A program made the position numbers and the translations under genes. Below the pieces are notes generated by a model. It was not told the DNA's origin. It made no database searches and saw only the letters and a list, made by a program, of their open reading frames with translations. A stretch of DNA of 64,000 nt, taken from the NCBI RefSeq assembly GCF_902686445.1, contig NC_062217.1, forward strand, positions 82,665,258 through 82,729,257, in the 5' to 3' direction. Below, piece by piece: positions 1-11,208 of the stretch (its first letter is position 1; every line of letters starts with the position of its first letter). Origin of the DNA: Sciurus carolinensis. Its lineage: Eukaryota; Chordata; Mammalia; Rodentia; Sciuridae.

Positions 1-986
1 GACATGAGTTTATCATTATTTACCAGTGATTGTTACTATTTAATACTAAGATTTCAGGAAAAGACAATTTTATTTCCAGCCAAAATAGGGAATAATCATA
101 GTAAAAATGGTAATGACAGCAACACCCCCTCTTCAGTTCTTGAGTGCTGGGCCTGACACTTTCAAGCTGCAGCAGAACAGGAGTTATTCCCCCAGGGTGG
201 CTAGACCTTACATCGCTGAGCATCATGTTTTGGTGTGAAGATGGGCCCAATAGGTGCCTGCGGCGGCTCTAGGGCACTCTGATAGACTTGTGAGGCCAGA
301 GTAGCAAGACCCTGTAGAGGAGAAGTAAGAGAGGCTTCGTAGGTGAGGGAGCTGGCTGGAGAGCAGGCTGGTGAGCATCCGAGGGCCGGAGAGTATTGCC
401 ACTGCCACCAGAGAGGACTCTGAGCTGGGCCTGGTGATGGACTGGGAGGCGGGAAAGGGATTTATCAGAAGGGGTATTTTTGAGGAAAGTGTGACAAGAC
501 TGATTATAGGTGACAAAGACAGCAACAGTCACAATTGCCTACAGGGTTTTCAGTCTCAGAAATGAACATGTGACTTAGGAAAATCTGTTTTTTAGGGAAA
601 TAGGGGCTTAGTTTGTGACATGCTGTATTTGAGCACACCCAAGCCTACACCATCCAGCAGGGCAGGGACAGGCATGGGCAGGAAGGAAGGGCCACTCTGG
701 AGGGGGCTGGACATGTGTGAGTGAATGCCCAGTGGCTGAGGGTCAGGCTAAGGCAACATTCAGGGACGTGGAGCAGCGCCCAGGGACAGAGCCTTGAAAG
801 CAGATGCCCTGTTGACCCAGGAGGAAGGAGGAAGGGAGGGAGCCCACAACATAGAGGGAGAAGGGGAAGAACTTGAAATCCAGAAAAGTAGATGGTTTTT
901 CAGTTTGAGGCAGGAGAGTGACATGTGAAAATCAGACCTGGGAGAGGTAGAATTATGGGGAGGAGGTGAAGGAGGCATGGAAGTGA

Positions 987-1207
987 GCTGGGTGCCATGG
1001 AGCATACTTATAATCCTGGCAACTCGGGAGGCTAAAATAGGAGGATCATAAGTTTGAGGCCAGCCTCAAACTTAAAAAATTTTAGAAAGGACTGGGGGTA
1101 TAGGTATAGCTCAGCAATACAGCATCCCTATGTTCAATCTCCAGTACCCCTCAAAAGTAAAGTAAAGTAAAGTAAAGTAAAAATAAAATAAAATAAAAAA
1201 ATAAAAT
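987..1207 (+). repeat. Dimeric B1/ID-type SINE
   Basis: It starts gctgggtgcc, has the 7SL-type 'ggaggctaaaataggaggatcataagtttgaggc' core (in part), then a tRNA-like half with 'tatagctcagcaatacag' and 'ttcaatctccagtacc'. It ends in an AAAGT/AAAAT-rich tail of about 50 bases. Confidence 0.85.
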
Positions 1208-1472
1208 ATCAGTCAAAGTAAAGAGGACTGGGCTAGAGTGAGTTGGGTTTTGAGGCAGCACCTTCTTCTCTGACACTTCAGCTGCAAACCCAAGCTGGGT
1301 GAAGAGGGGGTGGCAGGGGTCCCCGTTCTCTCCACCTTGCCCTGACAGAAGCAAGAACTTGTTCCATGCCCATTACTATTGCCCAGGTGTGGAAGCCATT
1401 ACACAATGATTGGGGTCACCTTGCCTGTCCTTGCTGCAGTGATCCTTCCTCCTTTCAGGGAGTTTCCCCTTT

Positions 1473-1552
1473 AGTTACCTGAAGTTTATGAATTATTTCT
1501 GGAATTTTCCATTTAATGTTTTCAGACTAAGGTTGACCATAACCTGATAAGG
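1473..1552 (+). mobile_element. Tigger-like DNA transposon fragment next to a splice acceptor
   Basis: Bases 1473-1534 match 2370-2431 almost base for base, and the second copy is part of a complete short Tigger-like element. The fragment ends about 17 bases before the acceptor at 1569. Confidence 0.7.
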
Positions 1553-1569
1553 CTGCTTTCTCCCTCCAG

Positions 1570-1802
1570 CAAGAGGGCTTTGCCATCTATTCCGAGTACT
1601 GCAACAACCACCCGGGTGCCTGTGTGGAGCTCTCCAACCTCATGAAGCAGGGCAAGTACAGGCACTTCTTCGAAGCCTGCCGCCTCCTCCAGCAGATGAT
1701 TGACATCGCCCTGGATGGGTTCCTCCTCACGCCAGTGCAGAAGATTTGCAAATACCCTCTGCAGTTAGCAGAGCTGCTCAAGTACACCACACAGGAGCAC
1801 AG
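1570..1802 (+). CDS. SPATA13: SPATA13 coding exon: C-terminal half of the DH (RhoGEF) domain
   Basis: The exon is 233 bp, bounded by ctccag at 1564-1569 and the donor gtgagg from 1803. It begins in phase 0 with Gln-Glu-Gly-Phe and ends two bases into a codon that the next exon completes as Ser. It contains the most conserved DH stretch, [12 protein letters not shown], which is helix CR3 of the Dbl fold and contacts the GTPase. The next helix, Leu-Ala-Glu-Leu-Leu-Lys, follows at once. The frame can be read past the donor for only one codon before a TGA, so the splice is needed. Together with the next exon it supplies the catalytic exchange surface for Rac1/Cdc42. Confidence 0.93.
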
Positions 1803-2164
1803 GTGAGGGAGTGGCCACGGGACCCTCAGGGCAGATGGGCAGAAATGTCGCTGCCCTGAACCGTGCCTGCCCCATCTTTCTGCAGTGGCCAGGACAGATG
1901 GGTATAAGTGGCAATCTTTAGTGCTGTTGGTTTTTAGGGGAAGGGTTAGTCATGTTTATTACTGGCAATGATTGAAATAGGGTATTTGAAGAGGCTCCAG
2001 AATAAGCATTTTTAGAAATACGAAAACATAAGGGTAATTGTTAAACTGTGCAATGAATGCATGCAGATTTTTACTGTATTGTTATTTCTTACCATTTACA
2101 AATATTGTATGAATATTCTTTCATAGTGGTTAATGAATTCATTGGTTAAGTAGACAAGCGTGAC

Positions 2165-2500
2165 TACAGTAGTCTCCCTGAATCCAAGAGGGATACATTC
2201 CAAAAACCCCTGTGGATACCTCAAACCACAGATGCTACTGAACCCGACAGAGACACATATAAGTTATGTTCTTTCCTATACCTACGTACCTGTGAAAAAG
2301 TTTAATTTGAGGCAAAGCAAGAGATTAACAACAACACTAACATAAAACAATGAAAAATGCTGTTCTAAAAGTTACCTAAAGTTTACAAATTATTTCTGGA
2401 AATTTCCATTTAATGTTTTCAGACTAAGGGGAACTGAAACTGCTGCAAACAAAACTAGATAAGGAAGGACTGCTGAACCTGGATAAGGGGAATCACTGTA
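2165..2500. mobile_element. Short non-autonomous Tigger-like DNA transposon
   Basis: A 336-bp unit with matching inverted ends: TACAGTAGTCTCCCT at the left, and the complement of TACAGTGATTCCCC at the right. Both ends start in TA, as expected for Tc1/mariner-type insertion. The left part matches the terminal part of the copy at 25697. Confidence 0.7.
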
Positions 2501-2678
2501 CCACCCTGCAGAGTGGAGAGTGAATCGTTCTTTTGCCCTCTCTGCCTCTGAACTCTTAGGGAGAAACCAGGCTTAAAAAGGGAAGCATTTACAGTAGATT
2601 GGAAGGTGAAGAATAAGAGATGGCCACCAAACACTGGGCCTAGATCCTAGGCCTAATTTAAAGAATAAGAACTGAAGG

Positions 2679-2745
2679 GTGTGTGTGTGTCTGTGTATGT
2701 GTGTGTGTGTTTGTGTGTGTGTGTGTGCATGCATGCGTGTGCACG
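2679..2745. repeat. (TG)n microsatellite
   Basis: Interrupted TG repeat of about 65 bases. The apparent 153-codon frame across it is not a gene. Confidence 0.95.
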
Positions 2746-2994
2746 TATCTTTCTGTCTCCAGTGGAGAAACTTTCTGTTCAGTAGGAAAAGCAAACAGGG
2801 AAGTCAAGAGACAGCCACTAATTTGTGGAAGTGTTTTAAAAAAGAATGAAAAGGCACTTCATGATAAGGAACCAGGGAAAATAGATAAGATAATCCAGAA
2901 GCAAAGACTCCTTGAAAGACATGCACAGGCAGCTTCCTGCATTCCAAGGTGGAGAAGCTGTGACCTGAGTTCACACCACTCTTCAACAGTGGTT

Positions 2995-3170
2995 TTCTTT
3001 TTCTTTTCCTTTTTGGTCCTTAGGGATGAATCCAGGGGCACTTTACCACTGAGTTATGTCCCTAGACTTTTTATTTTTTATTCTGAGACAGTATCTTGCT
3101 TAAGTTGCTCAGAGCTTCCGCCTCCAGTGCCACTGGGATTATAAGTCGTGTGCCATCACACCTGACCAGT
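2995..3170 (-). repeat. Dimeric B1/ID-type SINE
   Basis: It reads in reverse: T-rich tail, 'ggcactttaccactgagttatgtccctag', then 'ctgagacagtatcttgcttaagttgctcag' and 'actgggattataag' (each in part). The middle is shortened. Confidence 0.8.
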
Positions 3171-4496
3171 GGTTGTTCTCTTTTAAGGGCATTTTTCACT
3201 GAGCATTTGCAGACTTTGGCTATTAAAAAAAAAATTTATATATACACACTCCCCCACACAGACACACACATATAAGTATATATGTGAAACATACATTAAA
3301 AATCATATATAAAATGAAATTACAAAAAGCCCATTTCTGTCTTAAGTAAAACAGAGCAAAAATTCTAAAGAAAAAAAAAAAAAGAAGCCTTATATTCAAC
3401 CCTTTTTCTGGGATTGTACCAAAAACTTACTTTGCACCCTTTTTTCATTTCTAAAGGCCTCTTTGGGGGGTTATTATGATAGCCCCCAAATATCATTTTT
3501 GTTTCTCCTTTCTGCTCTGCTTCTGTGGGACTACGCCTTTCTAAAGAAAGTGGGGTCTGCTTTATGGCAACGCTAGGACTTCTCACTGAGTTCAGCTGTG
3601 TTTGGTAGGTTGACAGCAGCATCTGCTTTCAAGGCTTTTTTCTCTGGGCTGTGCAGGAGGATTCTAATTCAGTCCATCTGAGTTAACCCTGTGGCTCTGT
3701 CCTGCAAATCACCATAAGAGTGAAAAGTTCAGCTGTCAGCTGGATGATTGGTTTACGTGGCCCCAGATCATCAATGCTAAGCTAAACCTGACTGTGACAC
3801 TTTCAGACACCACTGTATTGCATCTTGTATGGATTAGAACTAAGGTTTCAGTGTTTTCAGTACATGTGGTTTTAGAGGCATGGGGATGGGGGCTAGCTAG
3901 GAGGATATTTTACTTTAATTCAAGTGCAGCATCCAGAAAACACTTCCTAGCATTTTCTAAATGAACACCTATTGGTGAGGCAAAGACTCTGTGAGCACGG
4001 ACATAACTCCCCAATTCAGACTGTGGCTCATATTCTCTTATGGCCCTTTCTGAACAGGGAAAAGAGGAGACTTGGTGCCAAAGTTACCCTTGAAATGGTT
4101 AGTGATTTTTAAGTACTTTGTATAACAGAATTGGCTATGTCAGAATCAAAGCAATAATGAAAACTGTTCTTTCTGTATTAACAAAAATAACCCAGAGTCA
4201 CCATGACTAAAACTTAGTTTTCTTGTGGCATTTACTTTCATTCATTGTGATTTCTGGGAAGTGAATGAAAACATTCTTATTCCAAAGAATTTTGAATTGC
4301 ATTCCGCCAGCTCCCTTAACCTATGCAGACTGTAGTCTATTCATGGGGAAAAAAGAGAAAGGGAACAATGGCTATTATTTAAATGCTGCTTCGTCTAGAC
4401 TATTAGTGTACAAATCAGGGATCCAGAGCATTATTTTGTCAGTACTCATTTGTGAGTTGAGTGTTATATGATTGAAATTAACTTCCCATTTTGCAG

Positions 4497-4626
4497 CGAT
4501 TACAACAACATAAAGGCAGCCTATGAGGCCATGAAGAATGTGGCCTGTTTGATCAATGAGCGCAAACGCAAGCTGGAGAGCATTGACAAGATTGCTCGCT
4601 GGCAGGTGTCCATTGTAGGCTGGGAG
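4497..4626 (+). CDS. SPATA13: SPATA13 coding exon: end of DH domain and DH-PH linker
   Basis: The exon is 130 bp. The first base completes the Ser codon begun at 1801-1802, and 43 whole codons follow. It encodes Asp-Tyr-Asn-Asn-Ile-Lys-Ala-Ala and the long last DH helix, rich in Asn-Glu-Arg-Lys-Arg-Lys, then Trp-Gln-Val-Ser-Ile-Val-Gly-Trp-Glu, which leads into the PH domain. The acceptor is ttttgcag and the donor is gag|gtaagt, both near consensus. It ends in phase 0. Confidence 0.93.
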
Positions 4627-6174
4627 GTAAGTGGAATATCACACACACAATACGCCCCCATACCCCTTTCTGTACCTTTAATCTAGTGATGACATAATTT
4701 GAACATCCTGTGACTGACACTTTATGTTCTTGGCTTTCAAGAATGGTCTGTGTATTTTGAGGCAGGTTGATCTCTAAGCTGAGGAGGAATTATTACCTAG
4801 CCCATATGCTACTGTGAATATTATATAATACAGTACAAATATACTATCTGATTCAGCCAATAATAATGGCCCAAAAATATGCATGCTATTATTTATTTAT
4901 ACATATGTATGTTACATACATACATGCTAGCAGAGACAGTAGTTAGTGCCTGTATTGTATTTACACATGTCTGGCACTGTTCTAAGCCAGTTACATCTAT
5001 GAACTCATTTAATCCCCTCAACAGTCCTATGAAGCAGACAGTGTTATTTCACCCATTTAGCAGAGGAGGAACTGAAACACAGAAGGATTGAATATCTTGC
5101 CTGAGGGTATACACAGTAGAATTCAAACCAAGGCAGGCAACCTGGCTCCAGAGTCTGTGCTGGTAACCACTATCCTGTACTGTTGCTGCTAAGAATAAGC
5201 CAGCCCTGCTCAGATTGTTTTTAGACCAAGAATTCATCCTATATCCATTCATTGGTCAAAAGAACTTACTCTCCCAGAGGATTGAGAGTTTGGTGTGAGA
5301 ACTAAGAAGTTTAACTGAAGTAGACTATAACAGTGAAAGTGGGAGAGAAATACTTACATTTCAAAGACCTTTTTAGACTTTCTGGAGCTTGGACAGGCCT
5401 CAAACTCCCTTAATATGTAACTGAAGAATCTGGGGCACAGAGTTGCTCCAGGCAAGTAAATAGAAGAACTATTTTGGAGTCAAGTTCTTTTGCCTCCAAA
5501 AAATATTATGTATGACTGGGATTAAAGGAAAGTAAAATCTTATAAAACAAAGGCCAGTGTCATACCAAATATCATAAAGTAACACTGGATTTTATCCAAT
5601 CTAAATATTGTGAAAGTGTTTTTCTTTTTCATCTTGGACTGACATGTAGGGAATAATTTACTGTCAGAAGTTTACTAATTTGTCACTGGCAATTTGCTGC
5701 CTGACCTTTGTTTCCAAGACCTTAAATGAGTCATTATTCCAGGGAGCTGTGAGGTACCTGACTCAAAGACCCACACGAGTCTGTGGTAGCACACTGTGTC
5801 CCGGTACAGGAAAACCTCCTTGATGCTTCCTTATTCTTGGAGGATCAGTCTTGTTCAGCTATCACTTCAGATCTTGGCTAAATTTCATTAATTTAACATC
5901 TTTTTCATCAGATTGAGGTCAGGTATACACCCCAGGTAACATCCAGGTACTATAGCAGTTTTTCATTGAGTAGGAAAAGAAAGAGAAACTTCATGGACAT
6001 GGGGGTAAGAAACCAAGGTCCTGCCTGCCTATGTGTGCAGACAGGCAATGGGTGATCTCTTTTCCCTTCTCTGGAAAACCCAAGAGAGACTGTACATCAG
6101 GACCCTCTTCTGTGTCCTGAACACCCAAAGGAATCAGAATTGGAAGATCTGAAAATGTGTTTTCATCCTTCCAG
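4627..6174 (+). other. SPATA13: SPATA13 intron
   Basis: A 1.5 kb intron between gtaagt and ttccag. A MIR relic (4960-5185) is the only repeat I recognise. From 5190 to 6170 I see no gene or named repeat. Confidence 0.8.
4960..5185 (+). repeat. MIR relic
   Basis: It has the MIR core pattern: 'ggcactgttctaagc', 'aactcatttaatcccc', 'cagaggaggaactgaaac', then 'ccagagtctgtgct'. Diverged, with no coding role. Confidence 0.7.
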
Positions 6175-6547
6175 GGATTGGATATTCTAGACCGAAGCTC
6201 AGAATTGATTCATTCAGGGGAACTGACCAAAATCACAAAGCAGGGCAAGAGCCAGCAGCGGACATTCTTCCTGTTTGACCATCAGCTGGTGTCCTGCAAG
6301 AAGGACCTGCTGCGCAGGGACATGCTGTACTACAAGGGCCGCATGGACATGGATGAGATGGAGCTTGTGGATGTGGAGGATGGACGGGACAAGGACTGGA
6401 ACCTCAGCGTGAGAAACGCCTTTAAGCTGGTCAGTAGAACCACAGACGAGGTTCATCTGTTCTGTGCCAAAAAACAAGAAGACAAGGCAAAGTGGCTGCA
6501 GGCCTGTGCGGACGAGAGACGGCGGGTGCAGGAGGATCAGGAGATGG
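6175..6547 (+). CDS. SPATA13: SPATA13 coding exon: PH domain
   Basis: The exon is 373 bp, phase 0 to phase 1. It encodes nearly the whole pleckstrin-homology domain. It starts Gly-Leu-Asp-Ile-Leu-Asp, then [11 protein letters not shown] (strand 1). Next comes [12 protein letters not shown] (strands 2-3). It closes with the C-terminal helix around Lys-Trp-Leu-Gln-Ala-Cys-Ala-Asp-Glu, with the Trp that is typical of PH domains. In DH-PH exchange factors this domain helps bind phosphoinositides and place the DH domain at the membrane. The donor is atg-g|gtgagc. Reading on through the donor would give about 42 more codons to a TAA at 6670-6672, which would be an intron-retention product with a hydrophobic tail. 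Confidence 0.94.
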
Positions 6548-6769
6548 GTGAGCAGCCCTGGACCCCCAGGGCTTATGTGCTTCTGCTTTCCAACCTCATT
6601 TTCTGCCTTTCACGTTTGCTGTGTCCCCAGCCCACTCCCTCAGAGCTAAATCCCACCATTGGGGAAAGATAAAGGATTTGCAAATTCTAAGTACTTCTGC
6701 ATTTGCTCCCAAGACCAACGATGACAGGGGTGTAGTTCCTACAGACAGTATTTATTAGATATTTATGCT

Positions 6770-6905
6770 GGTTTCTTTGTTCCACATTTTTAGATGTTGT
6801 CTCTGTAAGACCCTGGGATGTGGTTGCTTTTATTATGCCTGTTTTACAGATGAGAACTAGAACCTCAAGGAACCAGCCCACTCTTACCATGTGGCACAGT
6901 AGCAT
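6770..6905 (+). repeat. MIR-like relic
   Basis: Only the 'cctgttttacagatgagaac' core and its surroundings are recognisable. Confidence 0.4.
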
Positions 6906-7151
6906 TTAAAACCAGCTCATTGTGACTCTAGAGACTGAGCCATACTCTGGTGACTCTCCTGCAGGCCATCAGAAGTACCAGATGATTCTTGAGGCTTTCC
7001 CTTCAGCAGTGCAAAGCACTTTAAATTTACCTTACTACCTTGGTCTATCCAGACCCAGTTTTGCCTCTGTGTTTCCCCATTGTCGCCTACAGAACTATGC
7101 ACTGTACATTGTAATTAAAACCCTGCTAGTTCATATTTGTTATTATACTTG

Positions 7152-7450
7152 TACAGGTTGAGCATTGCTAATTTTAAAATCCAAAATGCTCCAAAATTAG
7201 AAACTTTTTGAGTATCAACATGATGTCACAAGTGGAAAATTCCTCAGCAGACCTCTTGATAAGTTGCAGTCAAAATGTAGGAATACTGTATAAAATTACC
7301 TTCAAGCAATGTGTAAAAGGTTTATGAAACATAGTGGATTTTGTGTTTAGACTTGGGTACTGTCTCCAAAATACGTCATCGTGTTTGTGCAAGTATCAAA
7401 AAATCTGAAATGTGGCACATTTCTGGTCCCAAGCATTTTTGGGATTTTGG
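7152..7450 (-). mobile_element. Tc1/mariner (Tigger-type) DNA transposon fossil
   Basis: It begins tacaggttgagcattgc and near its far end has 'ctggtcccaagcatttttgg'. Both are hallmarks of an old mammalian DNA transposon whose end reads 'caggttgagtatccctta'. The last 20 or so bases of the far end are missing. Subfamily not assigned. Confidence 0.65.
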
Positions 7451-8207
7451 TTGGTCTTCATGGTCTTTGCTGACCTTAAGCTATTGCATGACCTGAATGG
7501 CATGAGGCTGAAGCTGCCACATCACCTTAATGATGGCAGCACCCACGGTCTCTAAACCCAAGGTCCAGAGCCCCCCAAACACACTAAGGTTGAACACACA
7601 TTGTTGAATGGAAGTCGGGGTGCCATAGGGACTAAGGGCCCTTAAAGATGAGATGGAATGAAATTGTTTCTGCAGTCTAAGTTGTCCCAGACTGCAAAGA
7701 TCATGGGGTCCAGGATGGAGCTCAGGGACTGCCCTGCCCATCCTCACTCATTGCTGGAAGGAAAACCAAGTCACCCCATGTCGCATGTAACCAGCTGCCA
7801 TCTCCAGCCTTGACTTTGGCTTTGTTCTCACTCATGGGAGGGTTTGTGGGGTGTTGTTCTAGAGTTGAAAGGATTTATAAATCAGGTTATGCAATCCTCA
7901 GAAGCAGGAATCTATTCAGAGGGAAGAATGAATGAGGCCAGAAAGGCTGTGAACTGGGTGCTTATGGGATGGAATGGGCCCCAAGCCTCTGCCTAGAACA
8001 CTGTGCCAGCCTGGGTAACTGACACATGGGCAGACACTGTAGGGGGCCAAGTCCAGGCTGTCTCTGACAGCCTAGGAGGCAGGAAATGCCAAGGGACTAG
8101 AGTATCTCCCTGAAGAAGACATCAGGGCCAATCAGGGTCAGATGCTGGGCATGGGGAGGAGTCTTATGCAGAGGTGGAGTCTGGGTCCCACAGAGTGACT
8201 CAGGACT

Positions 8208-8391
8208 TTTGTTTGTTGTTGTTAGTAGGAGGGTTGAACTCAGGTGGACTCTATCACTAAGCTTTATTCCCCCGCCCTTTCTATTTTGAGACCTTGGTAA
8301 GTTGCGCAGGCTGACCTTGAATTTGCAATCCTCCTGCTTCAGCCTCCTGAGTAACTGGGATTTCAGGTGTGTGTCACCATCTCTGGCTACT
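8208..8391 (-). repeat. Dimeric B1/ID-type SINE
   Basis: Reverse orientation: 'gggttgaactcagg', 'tctatcactaagc', then 'ttgagaccttggtaagttgc', 'caatcctcctgcttcagcct' and 'actgggatttcagg'. Confidence 0.85.
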
Positions 8392-9077
8392 CCGGGCAAT
8401 TTGAGAAGTGAAAGCAGAGCCCAGCTCATGTCCAAGGGGGGTGGAGCAGCAAGTGTCTGCCTCCAGGGGAGAGGCTTTCTGTTTCCCGCTTCCGGTTTCC
8501 CGCTATCTGCTTCCTGCTAGAGAAGGCAGGAGTCAGCACCAGCTGCTGCTCCTCTCAGCCTTCCATCTCTCTGAATCTGGTCTCATCCCCACCTTTTCTA
8601 GTGCTGCTTGTTTTCACCCAGTTCACACAGTACACAGACACCAGGCACCCTTGTCCCTCTGTTGCAGAACTTTATAATAAAGGACACTCAGGGCACACGG
8701 GGTACAAAGTCCAGTTCCCTGCCCTCCAACAGCAGCTTTGTATAGGTGGAATCACGACCTCACAGAATTCCCACTGCACGTAGGAAGCAAACCCTGGGCG
8801 CCTTGGCTGCACTGTCTCCTCCCAGGGCCTCCTGCTGGAGAGCGTGAAGGTGACCGCATGTGGATGTTTGCCCAGGAACGCCTGGCTCTACCCAGACGTG
8901 TGTGGTTATTCACAGCACCCCATTTCACTCTTGGTGACGTCTGGGTTTGGAGGTAATTAGGAGGCCACCCCAAGACAGTCTTTCTACTCTCAACTTTCCT
9001 TTAGATTGTGGTGCAGGTGTTGTTCTGAAACATCATCACAGGTTCTGAATATAGATCATATTTGTTTCTTAATCCAG

Positions 9078-9152
9078 GAATGGAAATTTCAGAAAATCAG
9101 AAAAAACTCGCTATGTTAAATGCTCAAAAGGCAGGACATGGAAAGTCAAAAG
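9078..9152 (+). CDS. SPATA13: SPATA13 coding exon: short linker after the PH domain
   Basis: A 75-bp exon in phase 1 to phase 1. It encodes Met-Glu-Ile-Ser-Glu-Asn-Gln-Lys-Lys-Leu, then Ala-Met-Leu-Asn-Ala-Gln-Lys-Ala-Gly-His-Gly-Lys-Ser-Lys. It is too short to stand out as an open frame. I found it because its first two bases complete the Gly codon left open at 6547 and its last base opens the Gly codon completed at 13086. The acceptor is aatccag and the donor is aaag|gtaagg. The stretch is charged and likely helical, and joins the PH domain to the C-terminal tail. Its length is a multiple of three, so skipping it would keep the frame. Confidence 0.9.
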
Positions 9153-9312
9153 GTAAGGCTTGAAGAAGTGTTGATCCCCTTAACAAGCATCAGTATCAGA
9201 ATGAGGGTGGGGTCGGGGACAGCTATGACCTTCTGTCAAAACGACAGACCCAAAGTAATTAGTGGTCACTTGGAGATGGTCTGTACTTGGTTTGTGTTTT
9301 TGTGTTGTTTGG

Positions 9313-9406
9313 GTTTTCTTTTTTTTTTTTTTTTTGGTTTGCTTTGTCGTTGTTTGTACTAGGGTCTGAACCTGGAGGTGCTTTACCACTGAGCCACATC
9401 CCAGCC
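9313..9406 (-). repeat. Dimeric SINE, ID half (first part, split by L1 insertions)
   Basis: T-rich tail, 'gtctgaacctggagg', 'ctttaccactgagccacatcc'. Its B1 half is found 1.8 kb away at 11209-11356, with catccc-agcc repeated at the break. Confidence 0.8.
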
Positions 9407-10378
9407 TCTTTTTTTTTTTTTATTTTTAAAGACTGCATTTTGATTCATTGTACACAAATGGGATACAACTTTTCATTTCTATGGTTGTACACAATATAGA
9501 TTCACACCATTCATGTAATCAGACATGTACATAGGGTAATTATATCTGTCTCAGTCTACTATCTTTCCTTCCCCCACCCCTTCCTGCCCCATTTCCCTCT
9601 ACACAATCCAAAGTTCCTCCATTCTCTCCCCCACCCCACCACCACCCCCGTTATGTATCATCATCCATTGATCAGAGAAAACATTTGGCCTTTGGTTTTT
9701 TAGAATTGGCTGGCTTATTTTGCTTTAGCACCATATTCTCCAACTCCATCCATTTACCAGCAAATGCCATAATTATAATTTTCTTTATGGCTGAGTAATA
9801 TTCCATTTTGTATATATACTACAATTTCTTTATCCATTCATCAATTTAAGGGTATCTAGATTGGTTCCACAATCTAGCTATTGTGAATTGAGCAGCTATG
9901 AACATTGATGTGACTGCATCACCATAGTATGCTGATTTTAAGTCCTTTGGATATAAAATGAGGAGTGGGACAGCAGGGTCAAATGGTGGGTCCATTCCAA
10001 GTTTTCTGAGGAATCTTAAAGGAGAGCCTACAGAGTGAGAGAAAATCTTTTCTACACACACTTCAGATAGAGCACTAATCTCCAAAATTTATAAAGAACT
10101 TAAAAAACTTTACATCAAAAATACAAACAACCCAATCAATAAATGGGCTAAGGAACTAGGCAGAGATAGAAGTAGATATGCAGGTGATCAACAAATATAT
10201 GAAAAAGTGTTCAACATCTCTAGTTAGAGAAATGCAAATCAAAACCACCCTAAGATTTCATCTAACTCCAAACAGAATGGCTGTTAGCAAGAATATAAGC
10301 AACAATAGGTGTTAGTGAGGATGTGGGGAAAAAGGCACACTCAAACATTGCTGGTGTTGTTGCAAATTGGTGCAGCCT
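9407..10378 (-). mobile_element. L1 3' end with 5' inversion
   Basis: On the minus strand, 10017 to 9407 reads the end of L1 ORF2 (with Trp-Asn-Gln and Gly-Met-Asp-Pro-Pro-type stretches), the 3' UTR and the tail. Bases 10018-10378 hold the preceding ORF2 part on the + strand ('cctacagagtgagagaaaat' to 'gttgcaaattggtgcagcc'). The 3' UTR matches the L1 at 30756-31538. Confidence 0.85.
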
Positions 10379-11208
10379 TTTTAAAATTTTTTTATTTGTT
10401 CTTTTTAATTACATATGACAGTAGAATCTATTTTGATTTATTTATACAAACATGAATATATCTTATTCTAATTAGGATCCCAGTCTTATAGATGTACATG
10501 ATGTTGAGATTCACTGTGGTGTATTCATATATGAACATATGAAAGTTATGTCCAATTCTTTCCACTGTTTTTCCTATTCCTATCCCCGCTCCCTTCTGTT
10601 CATTCCTCTTTGTCTAATCCAGTGAACTTCTATTCCCCCACACCCCATTTGTTGCAGGTTAGCATTCACATATCAGAGAGAATATTTGTTCGAACTTTGG
10701 TTTTTGGGATTGGTGTATTTCACTTAACATGGTAGTCTCCAGTTTCATCCATATACTGGCAAATGTCATAAAGTCATACTTCTTTATTACTGAATAATAA
10801 TGTGTATATATACCACATTTTCTTTATCCATTCATTTGTTGATAGGCATCTAGGTTGGTTCCATAGCTTAGCTATTGTGAATTGAACTGCTATAAATTGA
10901 ACTGCTATTGATGTTGCTCTATCACTGTAGTATGCTGATTTGAAGTCCTTTGGATATATACCAAGGAATGGGATAATTGGGTCAAATGGTGGCTTCATTC
11001 CTAGTTTTTTGAGGAACCTTCATACTGCTTTCCAGAGTAGTTGCACCAATTTGCAGTCCCACCAGCAATGTATGGATGTGCCCTTCCTTTTCTCCCCATC
11101 CTCACCAACATTTGTTACTTATATTCTTGATAATTGCCATTCTGATTGGAGAGAGATGGAATCTCAGTGTAGTTTTAATTTGCATTTCTCTAATTGCTAG
11201 AAATGTTG
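10379..11208 (-). mobile_element. Second L1 3' end (different 3' UTR)
   Basis: It starts with a T-rich run, then a 3' UTR with 'aattacatatgacagtagaat', then the last part of ORF2 in reverse up to about 11206 ('ttctctaattgctagaaatg'). This 3' UTR type recurs at 46.4 and 56.9 kb. Confidence 0.85.

Larger units (their letters stand above)
1..1569 (+). other. SPATA13: SPATA13 intron, 3' part
   Basis: This is intron sequence that runs off the left edge. It is G-rich around 640-1000, holds one dimeric SINE (987-1207) and ends with a Tigger-like fragment (1473-1552) next to the polypyrimidine tract. The acceptor is at 1568-1569 (ctccctccag). Several short reading frames exist but none looks coding. 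Confidence 0.8.
1803..4496 (+). other. SPATA13: SPATA13 intron
   Basis: A 2.7 kb intron between gtgagg and ttgcag. It holds a complete short Tigger-like element (2165-2500), a TG-rich microsatellite (2679-2745) and a minus-strand dimeric SINE (2995-3170). From 3180 to 4490 there are A-rich and TA-rich stretches but nothing I can name. Confidence 0.8.
6548..9077 (+). other. SPATA13: SPATA13 intron
   Basis: A 2.5 kb intron between gtgagc and aatccag. It holds a MIR-like piece (6770-6900), a Tc1/mariner-type fossil (7152-7450) and a minus-strand dimeric SINE (8208-8391). The sequence at 7450-8200 and 8400-9070 is moderately GC-rich and apparently unique. Its open frames have no recognisable protein. 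Confidence 0.78.

Noticed and set aside
2683..3144. A 153-codon frame on the + strand
   Set aside because: Its start is a translated TG microsatellite (Cys-Val repeats) and its end is a reverse SINE.
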